Shown here piece after piece: positions 36,442-45,075 of a stretch of DNA of 62,110 bases. The position numbers were made by a program, and so were the translations under genes. Source of the DNA: Planctomycetota bacterium (GTDB lineage: Bacteria; Planctomycetota; UBA8742; UBA2392); assembly GCA_003576915.1 (NCBI GenBank), contig QEVF01000024.1:1-62110 (forward strand), in the 5' to 3' direction. The notes beneath the pieces were generated by a model that saw only the letters and a program-made list of their open reading frames with translations, was not told where the DNA came from and searched no databases. How positions within the stretch are numbered: position 1 is the first letter of the stretch; each line of letters begins with the position of its first letter.

Positions 36442-39400
36442 CTACTGGCCACTATCATGCCCGTCGTAATCTTCCTCGGGGCTGTCTTCCCCACTCAGCT
36501 CCTGTTCCAGCGTTGCAATTCGGCCATTCTTGGGGTCCAACTGCTTGGCTTCATCGAGGGCTGCCCGGGCTTTGGCCTTGTCGCCGGCGTTGATCCAGGT
36601 AGCGCATATATCCAGCAACGCGCCCACATCAGTGGCCAGGGCCTCCTCGGGCGTGCCGGCCGCCAGCTTGCGCACCATGTTGAACTCAAACACCGCCTCT
36701 TCCCACTGCTTGAGCTTGCGGCAGGCAAAGGCGCGGTAGTTGTGCAGCTTGATGTCAAAGGGCTGGACATAAATGGCCTGGAGCGACATGTCCGCCATCT
36801 TCGCCCAGTCCCGGGCGGTTCGATAGACGTTCTCAATCAGCCAGACGCGGGTCTCGAGGTTGTTCTCATCCACCATCATCCACTCTTCGGCCATGGCCTT
36901 GGCATCCTCCAGCTTGTTCTGCTGCAGGTAGAGCTGGAACAGGGCGGCCTTGGGCTGGGGACTCTCGCGCCAGGCTCGCCGGGCCTCGTTGAGATAGTGC
37001 AGCAGGCTGGTGCTGTCCTGCGCCTGCTGGGAAATCTGGGCCATGAGCAGGTAGGTGTTGTAATCCTCCAGACCGCGCGAAATGGCCTTTTCGAGATAGG
37101 ACTTCATCGTGCGCTGGCGCTCGGCGGCGGCCAGGGATTCGTCGCCGCGCGCGAGCATGGCCTTGACGTAGCAGTAGTGGGCTCCCTCCTCGCCGGGGGC
37201 GTCTTCTGCGCCCTTCCTGCCGGCCAGGCCAAGCCATGTCTGGCAGTCGAAAGTGGAGCCCTTCTGGAGATAGCCCAGCGCCAGGCGAACCAGCTCGGCC
37301 CGTGAGGCGAGGCCGTCCTCGGCTTTGATGAGCAGGGCGTCGAGGTCGTCGGGCGCCACAAAGGGAACCATTCGGAGGTGGGCAATGCGCGACTTGACGT
37401 ACTCGAGGAACTTCGCGTCGAAGTCTTCGATTTTCATGTTCAGGCACTCGCTGAAAACCTGGTCCGGCGTCTTCTTGCGCCCGAACTGCTCCAGCATCCT
37501 GGAAATCACGGCAAAGCCGCCCATATGCTTGTCGATGAACTCACACATCACGTTGCCCAGGTAATAGGCAAACATGACCTTGCTGCCGTCCTGGAACCAC
37601 TCGTTGAAGCGGCGGACGCTGGGAATGTCCTTGAGGTGGTAGCGCATGAAGAGCTGATCCTCCATGTGCCGTTCCCATTCCGGCCGCGTGCGCTTTTCCT
37701 CGTAGCTTGACAGACCCTCGGCCAGCCAGCGCGGCGTCTGCCCGTTGGAGATCTGGATCTGGTAGACGTGGTCCATCTCGTGCCGCAGAGTGGAGGCCCA
37801 GTTGTAGCTGCCCGGGGGGCGGGCGCTTGGGCTGTCGAGCGTGATGAGCTGTCCAAAGCAGGCACCCAGGGCCGGCAGTCCCGTCACGCCTACGGTGCGC
37901 ACCTCGAAGTCGGCGTGTTCGGGGAAAGCCTCGACAGTGAGGGGGGTACGGGGCTTGAAGCCGTATTTGGCCGTTTGCGCGTCCCAGGCTTCGTGAAGCA
38001 GGCGGAAGTAGTACTCCTTCATCACCTTGGCTTCCTTGTTGTGAATCAGGACGCGGAACCGGCCATCCTCGCTCTCGAACCGCTGGTAGTTCTTGTAGCT
38101 GTCCAGAAGGGTCAGCAGGTTGACCGTTTGCAGGTTGTTGCGCAGGGGGTCCTGTTTCAGGGCCACCTCAAGGGACTTCTTGCCCAGCACGTCATCACCC
38201 TTGTTCATGGCGGCCAGGCCCTGCCCGCGATACAGCGTCCAGCGCTTGGGATTGGCCTTGAGCCCCCGTTCATAGAAGTCCAGGGCCGCGACGTATCGGA
38301 AGCGCTCGCTGAGGCCGTCGGCCACGATTTCATAGAACTCGGCCGGCGAGGGATTCACGGCAAGCGCGGCCCTTTCTGCCGCCTGATATACGTCCGTGAG
38401 CGCCAGGGTGGCCCCGTGGAGGCCCTTGGCGCCCAGAGCGGCGAGGGACCGCGGATTCAGCGCAAGGGCCGCCTCATAATCCGCCTTGCCTTCATCGTAT
38501 TGATCCTTGTTGATCAGGTATGCCGCCCGGAAGCACAGCGCCTCAAGATTGCGGGGGTTGAGCTTGAGAGCCGTGTCCAGTGACTTGCGCCCCTCCGTGG
38601 CGCGCCAGCGGAAGAACAGCGCGCAGGCCTTCCAGAAGTGAAGCCCGCTGGCGTTGGGGTTGCGCTTGAGCATGGGCTCGACGTAATTGACCAGCGTGCT
38701 GGAGTCGTGGTTCTGCTCCAGATAGAGCCTCGCCATCCAGAGATTCGTCCGCAGGTGGAATTCGTCGGCCTTCAGGGCGTTGGTCCAGCAGTCATTGGCT
38801 TCGTGCAGGCGGTTGAGCATGAAGTAGCCTTCGCCCGCGCTGCACCAGAGATCCGCCAGTTGGGGGGCGGCATCCTTGCTCTGTTTCGGGGCAAGCTCCG
38901 TGCGGCGCTTGGCGGCAACGGCGGCACGCAGCGCCTCCAGGGACTTTTCCGCGTCGTCGTAGCGGCCACTTTCGTAGAGAACCTTGGCCTTGAGCAAATG
39001 GCCGTCAATGTCCTGGGCGTCTCCGGACAGCAGCGCTTCGGCCACCTTGAGAGTGTCATCGTGGCGGCCCAGCCAGAACAGCAGGCGGCCGCGAGCTACC
39101 TGGGTGCTCCGCTCAATGACCTGCTGCGCCGCCACAGAGCTTTCGATGGCCTTGTCCAGAGAAGCGAGCGCGGCTTCGGGGTCCCCCGTCTCCGCCTGGG
39201 CTTCCGCCAGACCCCGCGCGGCTGGCTGGCTGGCGGGGGTCTCTTTCAGGGCCTTCCTGAAGGCCACTTTGGCGGATTTGTAGTTCCCCGTGAGCAGGGC
39301 CTGTTCACCTTCAGCAATGGCGGATTGGGCCGCTTCTTCGTCACCTTCATCTTCGGGGATGTCCTCGACTTTCTTCTTGGGACGACGCTGGGCATCCAGG

Positions 39401-39483
39401 GGCGCGAGCATGGTGCTCAAGGCAAACAGGCCCGCCAGCAGCAGGCAAAGCGTCAGAAAACTGCGCGTGCGTGTGTGTGCCAT
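36442..39483 (-). CDS. Exported TPR protein with MA-type metallopeptidase domain
   Basis: 1013 residues. The start at 39483 gives a signal peptide (FLTLCLLLAGLFALSTML, then APLDAQ). Then come an acidic stretch and tetratricopeptide repeats over about 40-470. A peptidase MA-like domain at about 490-680 has the zinc motif HEMDH (about 567-571, fitting HExxH) and a downstream Glu in WLAEGLSSYEE. A second set of TPR-like helices runs to an acidic C-terminus. The gluzincin pattern is intact, so it may be an active envelope protease. Many planctomycete-like genomes pair TPR arrays with this domain. The gene starts 97 bp after the end of the cyclase gene on the same strand, so co-transcription is possible. 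Confidence 0.85.
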   Translation of the reverse strand: MAHTRTRSFLTLCLLLAGLFALSTMLAPLDAQRRPKKKVEDIPEDEGDEEAAQSAIAEGEQALLTGNYKSAKVAFRKALKETPASQPAARGLAEAQAETGDPEAALASLDKAIESSVAAQQVIERSTQVARGRLLFWLGRHDDTLKVAEALLSGDAQDIDGHLLKAKVLYESGRYDDAEKSLEALRAAVAAKRRTELAPKQSKDAAPQLADLWCSAGEGYFMLNRLHEANDCWTNALKADEFHLRTNLWMARLYLEQNHDSSTLVNYVEPMLKRNPNASGLHFWKACALFFRWRATEGRKSLDTALKLNPRNLEALCFRAAYLINKDQYDEGKADYEAALALNPRSLAALGAKGLHGATLALTDVYQAAERAALAVNPSPAEFYEIVADGLSERFRYVAALDFYERGLKANPKRWTLYRGQGLAAMNKGDDVLGKKSLEVALKQDPLRNNLQTVNLLTLLDSYKNYQRFESEDGRFRVLIHNKEAKVMKEYYFRLLHEAWDAQTAKYGFKPRTPLTVEAFPEHADFEVRTVGVTGLPALGACFGQLITLDSPSARPPGSYNWASTLRHEMDHVYQIQISNGQTPRWLAEGLSSYEEKRTRPEWERHMEDQLFMRYHLKDIPSVRRFNEWFQDGSKVMFAYYLGNVMCEFIDKHMGGFAVISRMLEQFGRKKTPDQVFSECLNMKIEDFDAKFLEYVKSRIAHLRMVPFVAPDDLDALLIKAEDGLASRAELVRLALGYLQKGSTFDCQTWLGLAGRKGAEDAPGEEGAHYCYVKAMLARGDESLAAAERQRTMKSYLEKAISRGLEDYNTYLLMAQISQQAQDSTSLLHYLNEARRAWRESPQPKAALFQLYLQQNKLEDAKAMAEEWMMVDENNLETRVWLIENVYRTARDWAKMADMSLQAIYVQPFDIKLHNYRAFACRKLKQWEEAVFEFNMVRKLAAGTPEEALATDVGALLDICATWINAGDKAKARAALDEAKQLDPKNGRIATLEQELSGEDSPEEDYDGHDSGQ

Positions 39484-39580
39484 GAAAGGCTCCGGCCCCT
39501 GCAAATTGAACCCGGTTCCATCCCCTGTTGCTGCCCAAAGGGGTTCCCGCACTATTCTACGGGTGAAGACTGCCAAACGT

Positions 39581-42500
39581 TCATGTTATCCGCGCGCCGG
39601 CATGCCGAAGCCGGTCAGTCAGCCACAGCGCCCCAAGCCTCGACGCCAGGCGCTCGGCACGGGCGAAATCGGCCTGCCCTGAGCTTTCACCGCAAAGCAA
39701 CCGGAGTTGTCCGCGCGCGGACAGAGCTTCGATCACCATCAGGTCCTGGCGACCGCCGCGCTCCATGGCGGCCAGTGCGTCCTGGGACCAGAGCAAGGCC
39801 GCCTGGACATGGGCGCGCGGCGCGGGACCGAAGGCCACCGCCGATGCGGCCACGGCCAGCGCCTCGGCGTCCGCCGAAACAGCCACCGTGCGAGGCACAA
39901 GCTCGCCGAAACGAGCCAGCTCCCTGCCGTAGGGCTCTTCTTCGCCCTCAAGCGCGGCTGCGGCCAGGCGGTGAGCCTGGCGCAGGGCCCGCTCATCAGC
40001 GCCGGCCGATGCCTCCGGCTGGCTGCGCTCGATGATGTCCAGCATTTTGCGCATTTCCGACGCACTCCCCTTCTGCCGCGCCGTCTCCAGCATGAGCATG
40101 TAGGCTGCAAGCTCGTATCCCCCGATGCCGAGCCTGGCCGCCCGCTCCGCCACCTGGGCCAACTCGCGCTGTGCGGCATCGAAGGCCCCAAGCCTGAGCT
40201 GGTCCTGGGCCGCGAGGTTGTCGTTGAGCAGCAAGCCCCGCTCGTTGCCCTGCTTTTCATTGATGCCCCTGGACCGTTCCAGGCGCTCGCGGGCCGCTGT
40301 GCCGTCGCCGCAGCGCAGGGCGGCCAGGGCCAGGTTGTGAAAAAGCTGGCTGATGGCCTGAGCCGAACCAAAACGCTGGGCCAGGGGCAGCGCCGTTTCA
40401 AAACTCAGGCGCGCCTCCGCAAAATCGCCGCTGGTCAGGTGGCAGGTACCCAGGTTGGTTTCGGCCACCATGATGCCGAACTCATCGCCCAGTTCACCTG
40501 AGAGCTTGCGGGCCAGTGTGTGGTGCTTGACCGCCTCGTCCAGCCGCCGGGCGCGGCGCAACTGGTTGCCGTAGTTTCCGTGAACGATGGCGAGGTTGAA
40601 CAACTCGCCCGTACGCTGATACTCGGCCATGGCCAGGCGGAAGTGCTCATCGGCTTCCTGCTGACGGCCCAGGTCGCTGAGATAGGTGGCGATGTTGGAG
40701 TGGGCGCTGCCCACTTTGCGCCGGTCCTGGACCCGCTCGGCAATCTCAAGGCGCTTGATCTCGTCGTCGAGCGCTTCACGGATCTTGCCCTGCGCCAGCA
40801 GCAGTGAGGCACGGGTGTTGAAAAAATCAATCCGGGTTTCGGGCGGCGCGTCCTTGAGGTTGAAGTTCTCCAGTAGGGCAAGCCCCTGGGCCGCCTGGCC
40901 CGTGTGCGAGAACATGCGCGCCTTGAACAGGTGAAGGCGCGCCGAGGCTGCGCTCTCGCCGGCCTTCTCGAAGAGGGCGGCCGCGCGTTCGGCATGGACG
41001 ATGGCATCCTCAAAGCGGCTCTTGACGTGGGAGACCTTGGCCGCGAATTCCAGCGCCAGGGCGCGTTGCCGGCCAAAGGTGTTCTGCGTGAGGGCAATCA
41101 CCTGTTCGGCGTGGGCCAGGGCTTCATCGGGCTTGCCGCTCTCGAAGCATGCCTCGCACAAGGCCAGCAGCAGCTTGAGCTTGGCCCCCTCCGGCGGAAG
41201 TCCGTCAATGCCGGTCTGGACGCGGCAGCGCTCGAATTCATCCTTCGCGCGCCTGAACTGCTCGGCCGCGAAGGCCAATTGCGACTCTTCCGAGGCCCTC
41301 AACCCCGCGCGATAATAGAGCGGCCAGGCCCGCTCCGGCTGCTCGGCGCGCGACAGGTGCCAGGCCAGTTCCACAAGCCGGGCGGGATCCTGGGTGGACT
41401 CCTGCTGCAGGCGCTGCTCGAAGAAGGCGGCGGCTTCCTGGTGCAGGGCGCACTTGTCCCGCTTCAGCAGCCCGCCGTAGGCAACCTCCTGCATCAGCGC
41501 GTGAGAGATCAGACAGCGCGGGCGTTTCTTGTCCTCCTGAAGCAGGACAAGCATGCCGCGCCGCGCCAGCGCATCGATGGCGGCCGGGCCCTCGGGGCCG
41601 ATCACATGCAGCGCGGCATCGAGAGAGAATTCGCGGCCAAGCACCGACAGCGCCATCAGGGCGCTCTTCTCGCGGGCCTCGAGCGCATCGATGCGCGCGG
41701 CAAGAATGCTGCGGACACCCACGGGGATGAGCGACTGGCTGGCGCCGTCGCGCAGCACGTAACGCTCGCGGGACAATTCCAGCATCTGGGTTTCGCGCAG
41801 GCCCTTGAGCAGCTCTTCAGCCACGAACGGATTGCCGCCGGAGCGTTGGAGCACCAGCGCCGCGAGCTCGTCGGAGATGACGCCGTCCTGGAGGATGCCT
41901 CCCGAAATGGCCGCGATCTCGCCGGGTTCAAGGGCGCGCAGCTCAATGCTCTCAAAGGGGTTGGCCAGCAGGTCGCGGACCAGCTCCATGGCTTCAGGGC
42001 GCCCCAGGGCCAGAAAGAAAATGGGACCGCTGAGATCAGAGCGGGCGAGTCGCCGCAGGAAGTCGCAACTGTCGGTGTCGGCCCAGTGCAGGTCTTCGTA
42101 CACCACCAGCAGGGGCGTATCCCGCGCGCGCAATTCCAGCAGACGCTTGAGCGCAACGGCGGCGCCCTCGATGCGCTGGCGCGCTGGCAGGCCGCTCTCG
42201 GTGAGTTCCCTGACCTGGAGGCCCACGAGAAAGGCCAGGTTCTCGGCAAAACCGGGTGGCGCGGGCGCGCCTTCCTGGGCCAGGGCCTGAGCCTGGGCGA
42301 TGGCCGCAGCGGCCTGGGCCGGCTCGGCGGTCGGGGCGAGGTCCAGGGCGGCACGGGCGATCTGCCTCATGCCGTTCATGGGCTCCTGGCCCACAGGGGC
42401 AAAACTCGCCGTGAGGCGGCGCGGTGCGTGGCGCAAGGCACGCAAACGGCGGCGGAATTCATGGAACAGCCGGCTCTTGCCCATGCCCGCCTCGCCGCGC

Positions 42501-43306
42501 ACCAGCACAAATCCCGGACGGCGATTGGCCACACACTGTTCGAAACTGGCCAGCAGCAGGTCCAATTCGCGCTTGCGGCCTACAAACGGGCCGATGTAGC
42601 GCTCCGTCGTTTTCAACATGCCCTCAACCCGGAACAGCACCACGGCGTCTGCCTTGCCCTTGAGCTGGCGCGGCTCCAGTTCCGTGAGGCGAAAGCGGGC
42701 CTTGACCTGGGCGGCTGTCTCGCTGCTGATGAAAACGCTGCCCGGCTCCGCGGCGGCTTGCACGCGGTTGGCCGTGTTGACGGCGTCGCCGATGGCCGTG
42801 TACTCGCCGCGCTGGCCGATGTTGCCGACGACCACCTCGCCGGTGTCGATGCCGATGCGCACGCCGAGCTTGTTCTCGCGGCCGGCATTGCTGGCCTGGG
42901 CGCGGCGCTGCATTTCAAGGGCGCAGGCCACGGCGCGTTCGGTGTCGTCTCCGAGACTGCGGGGCGCGCCGAACAGGGCCAATACGGAGTCGCCCATGAA
43001 CTTGTCCACGTAGCCGCCGTGACGGGCAATGACGTCGGCGAATTCGCGAAAGAGGCCCCCCACGAGTTCTTCCACCTGCTCGGGGTCCAGTTGCTCGGAC
43101 AGTGCCGTATAGTCCTTGATGTCAGCAAACAGCACCGACACGACGCGACGCTCGCCGGCGCTGCGTCGGGATTCGTCGCGGACGACGCGACGGGTGACCT
43201 GAACCGGCGGGGGCGTCAGCCCTGCGGCGAACTTCGCGCCGCATTCGTTGCAGAACTTGGCGGCGTCCGGATTTTCGGCGGCGCAGGCGGGGCAGGCCTT
43301 GGGCAT
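39581..43306 (-). CDS. Class III nucleotide cyclase-AAA ATPase-TPR protein
   Basis: 1241 residues. The start at 43306 places a zinc ribbon (CPAC and CNEC) at residues 4-21. A class III adenylate/guanylate cyclase domain follows at about 50-225: FADIKDYTALSEQ and FMGDSVLALFG carry the two metal-binding Asp residues, and IGIDTGEVVVGNIG and GDAVNTANR are typical. An AAA-type ATPase has its P-loop in GEAGMGKSR (about 270) and a Walker-B-like LLVVYEDLHWAD. The last half, about 640-1200, is TPR-like helices. This order is that of cyclase/ATPase regulators used in signalling in several GC-rich phyla; the product could be cAMP or cGMP. It ends upstream of the TPR peptidase and starts after a terminator hairpin. 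Confidence 0.9.
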   Translation of the reverse strand: MPKACPACAAENPDAAKFCNECGAKFAAGLTPPPVQVTRRVVRDESRRSAGERRVVSVLFADIKDYTALSEQLDPEQVEELVGGLFREFADVIARHGGYVDKFMGDSVLALFGAPRSLGDDTERAVACALEMQRRAQASNAGRENKLGVRIGIDTGEVVVGNIGQRGEYTAIGDAVNTANRVQAAAEPGSVFISSETAAQVKARFRLTELEPRQLKGKADAVVLFRVEGMLKTTERYIGPFVGRKRELDLLLASFEQCVANRRPGFVLVRGEAGMGKSRLFHEFRRRLRALRHAPRRLTASFAPVGQEPMNGMRQIARAALDLAPTAEPAQAAAAIAQAQALAQEGAPAPPGFAENLAFLVGLQVRELTESGLPARQRIEGAAVALKRLLELRARDTPLLVVYEDLHWADTDSCDFLRRLARSDLSGPIFFLALGRPEAMELVRDLLANPFESIELRALEPGEIAAISGGILQDGVISDELAALVLQRSGGNPFVAEELLKGLRETQMLELSRERYVLRDGASQSLIPVGVRSILAARIDALEAREKSALMALSVLGREFSLDAALHVIGPEGPAAIDALARRGMLVLLQEDKKRPRCLISHALMQEVAYGGLLKRDKCALHQEAAAFFEQRLQQESTQDPARLVELAWHLSRAEQPERAWPLYYRAGLRASEESQLAFAAEQFRRAKDEFERCRVQTGIDGLPPEGAKLKLLLALCEACFESGKPDEALAHAEQVIALTQNTFGRQRALALEFAAKVSHVKSRFEDAIVHAERAAALFEKAGESAASARLHLFKARMFSHTGQAAQGLALLENFNLKDAPPETRIDFFNTRASLLLAQGKIREALDDEIKRLEIAERVQDRRKVGSAHSNIATYLSDLGRQQEADEHFRLAMAEYQRTGELFNLAIVHGNYGNQLRRARRLDEAVKHHTLARKLSGELGDEFGIMVAETNLGTCHLTSGDFAEARLSFETALPLAQRFGSAQAISQLFHNLALAALRCGDGTAARERLERSRGINEKQGNERGLLLNDNLAAQDQLRLGAFDAAQRELAQVAERAARLGIGGYELAAYMLMLETARQKGSASEMRKMLDIIERSQPEASAGADERALRQAHRLAAAALEGEEEPYGRELARFGELVPRTVAVSADAEALAVAASAVAFGPAPRAHVQAALLWSQDALAAMERGGRQDLMVIEALSARGQLRLLCGESSGQADFARAERLASRLGALWLTDRLRHAGARIT

Positions 43307-43359
43307 GGGCGACAATGTACATTCCCTGACCGTGGCGCGCGCCGCATCGCCGGTGCCCC

Positions 43360-43386
43360 AAGAAACAGGGCCCGCATCGCGGGCCC
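43360..43386 (-). terminator. Intrinsic terminator after coiled-coil gene
   Basis: Minus-strand hairpin GGGCCCGC / GCGGGCCC (43386-43368, loop GAT) followed by TGTTTCTT. It lies 29 bases past the stop of the gene ending at 43415 and about 60 bases before the next start at 43306. This is the best canonical terminator in the window. Confidence 0.85.
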
Positions 43387-43414
43387 CGTGAACAGCCATG
43401 GCTGAAGAGCCAAG

Positions 43415-44371
43415 TTACTTCCAGTAGTCGTCCGCCGCGCCGCCGCTGCTGCCGCCGCTGTCGGCGCCCATGAAGTCCGAAGCACTGGGACCCTTGTCGG
43501 CCTCCTTGGCGGCCGATTCGGTTTCGGCCTGACCTGCGTAGAACTCCTTCTGGGCCTTCTTGAACTTGCCGATCAGCTTGCCGAAGTCGCTGTTGCTCTC
43601 CTTGCCCTCGATGGCCGCGTTGATGGCGGCGATGTCCTTTTCGATTTCAAGGAGCTTGAGCTCGGCTTCCATGTCCTGGATGAAGATCTTCATGTCGTTG
43701 ATCTTCTCGGCCTGCGTTTCGATCGCCTTCTCAAGCTTGGCGCCCGTGGCCTCCATGTTCTTGACGATGCTTGTCAGCTTCTCCTGACGCTTCTGGTAGC
43801 GCTCCAAGTCCTTCTTGGCGGCAGCAATCTCCTTGGCCAGATCGTCGGTCACCTTGCGAGCTTCGGCCAGCGTGTACTCCGTCGTCGTGCCGTTGGCGCG
43901 AGTGATCTTGTACTTCACGTTCTCAGGAATGGCGCCGGATTCGCTCACTGCACCGCCAGCCTTGACGTAGTCGTCCTGACCCTTCTTGACTTCGGCGACG
44001 ATGCTCTTGATGGCCTTCTCACGGGCGCTGATGTACTCGTTCTTGCGCGTCGTAAGAATCTCGTAACCCTTGATGGTCGCGTAACCATTGGATTCGTCGA
44101 TCAACGTTTCCGTCGACATGTTTTCCGTGCCCCTGAGGACGTTGATCTTCGTGTTCAGCTTCTTGCGAGCCGCTCGAGTCTCCTCAAGCTTGTTCTCCAT
44201 GCTCTTGAGCTCCTGGCGCGCAAGCGCTGGGAAGTTCTTGAGTTGCTGCTCGTCCATCCACTCCTCGCCGGCCTCTTTGGCCGTAGCGAACCAGCCGGTT
44301 TTCACCGCGATGAACCCCACGACGCCGAGTACAAGCACGAGCGCGAGAACAATTCCAATCGTCTTACCCAT
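43415..44371 (-). CDS. Membrane-anchored coiled-coil protein
   Basis: 318 residues with an excellent ribosome site (GGAGGAG) before the ATG at 44371. One N-terminal membrane helix (IGIVLALVLVLGVVGFIAV) is followed by a long Lys/Glu/Ala-rich coiled coil from about residue 50 to 275. The tail is rich in Asp, Gly and Ser (GADSGGSSGG) and ends in DDYWK. The length and coiled-coil density recall PspA-like proteins, but the membrane helix and the tail differ, and I do not assign it to that family. It stands alone between a 220-bp upstream region and an intrinsic terminator. Its coding sequence is lower in GC and richer in AAG and GAG codons than its neighbours, as expected from its composition. Confidence 0.65.
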   Translation of the reverse strand: MGKTIGIVLALVLVLGVVGFIAVKTGWFATAKEAGEEWMDEQQLKNFPALARQELKSMENKLEETRAARKKLNTKINVLRGTENMSTETLIDESNGYATIKGYEILTTRKNEYISAREKAIKSIVAEVKKGQDDYVKAGGAVSESGAIPENVKYKITRANGTTTEYTLAEARKVTDDLAKEIAAAKKDLERYQKRQEKLTSIVKNMEATGAKLEKAIETQAEKINDMKIFIQDMEAELKLLEIEKDIAAINAAIEGKESNSDFGKLIGKFKKAQKEFYAGQAETESAAKEADKGPSASDFMGADSGGSSGGAADDYWK

Positions 44372-44591
44372 CTTCGTTTCTCCTCCCTCTGGGGGGCCGA
44401 GGGACCCCTGTCGTTGTCGAACCTGTGCGCGTTCTTAGCGAATAACGGCTGCTGCTTTCAGCGCCTTGTCCAAGACCCTACCCCGTAGCCCACGGGGGCC
44501 ACCATTATAATCCAACGCACGTTTTTGAACACGACAGAACCACAGGGCCCTATGGCTCCACGGCAGGAACGCGCTACCCCTTGCACCGACA
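44372..44591. promoter_or_regulatory. Upstream region of coiled-coil gene
   Basis: 220 bp between the leftward coiled-coil gene and the stop of the leftward SnoaL-like gene. It must contain the coiled-coil gene's promoter and its Shine-Dalgarno site (GGAGGAG next to 44371). An AT-rich patch lies around 44500-44545 (ATTATAATCC, then TTTTTGAACACGAC), a plausible but unproven promoter area. No hairpin of note was found. Confidence 0.35.
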
Positions 44592-44927
44592 TTACTTGCG
44601 TACAAGCGTGACGTGGCTGATCTGCTCGCCCGTCACTTTGTAGATGGCCACCGCGTGCCGCGTCTTTCCGTCGGCCCGCCCGATGACGGTCTCGTCGTCG
44701 ATGACATAGGGCCCGCCCACAATGCGCTTTTCGATGATGGCAACCTGGTGGGGATTGGCCTTGAACAGGGGTCCGTATACCTCACGCAATTGACTGATCC
44801 CGTCGCAGATCAGTTTTCCTTGTTCATCCAGGATCCTGATATCGGCGGTGTAGGTCTGGGCGAAGGCGTCCAGATCGCAGGCGTTGTAGGCGTCCAACTG
44901 GCGGTTGACGACGTCTTCAGGTGTCAT
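44592..44927 (-). CDS. SnoaL-like / NTF2-fold small protein
   Basis: 111 residues, consistent with the SnoaL or ketosteroid-isomerase-like branch of the NTF2 fold. The sequence opens with TPEDVVNRQLDAYNACDLDAF and has the cone-shaped fold signature A-x2-Y-x-DIRI-x-D near the start. A long beta-rich part (GKTRHAVAIYKVTGEQISHV) ends the protein. Members can be isomerases, hydratases or ligand-binding proteins, so the substrate is open. The gene is complete and divergent from the IPT/TIG gene, with 148 bp between the starts. Confidence 0.8.
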   Translation of the reverse strand: MTPEDVVNRQLDAYNACDLDAFAQTYTADIRILDEQGKLICDGISQLREVYGPLFKANPHQVAIIEKRIVGGPYVIDDETVIGRADGKTRHAVAIYKVTGEQISHVTLVRK

Positions 44928-45075
44928 GACCCTGTTTTAGCGAGGCGCCGCGGCGATTCAAAGTCCCGTGGCTCAACGGGTTGCGGGTCAGGTGGAATTT
45001 CGGCCATGTTCTTGATTCGCTCTTCAAGCGCCAACGCTATCCTCACCGCCCGGTTAGTTTATCTCAGGAGTGTCC

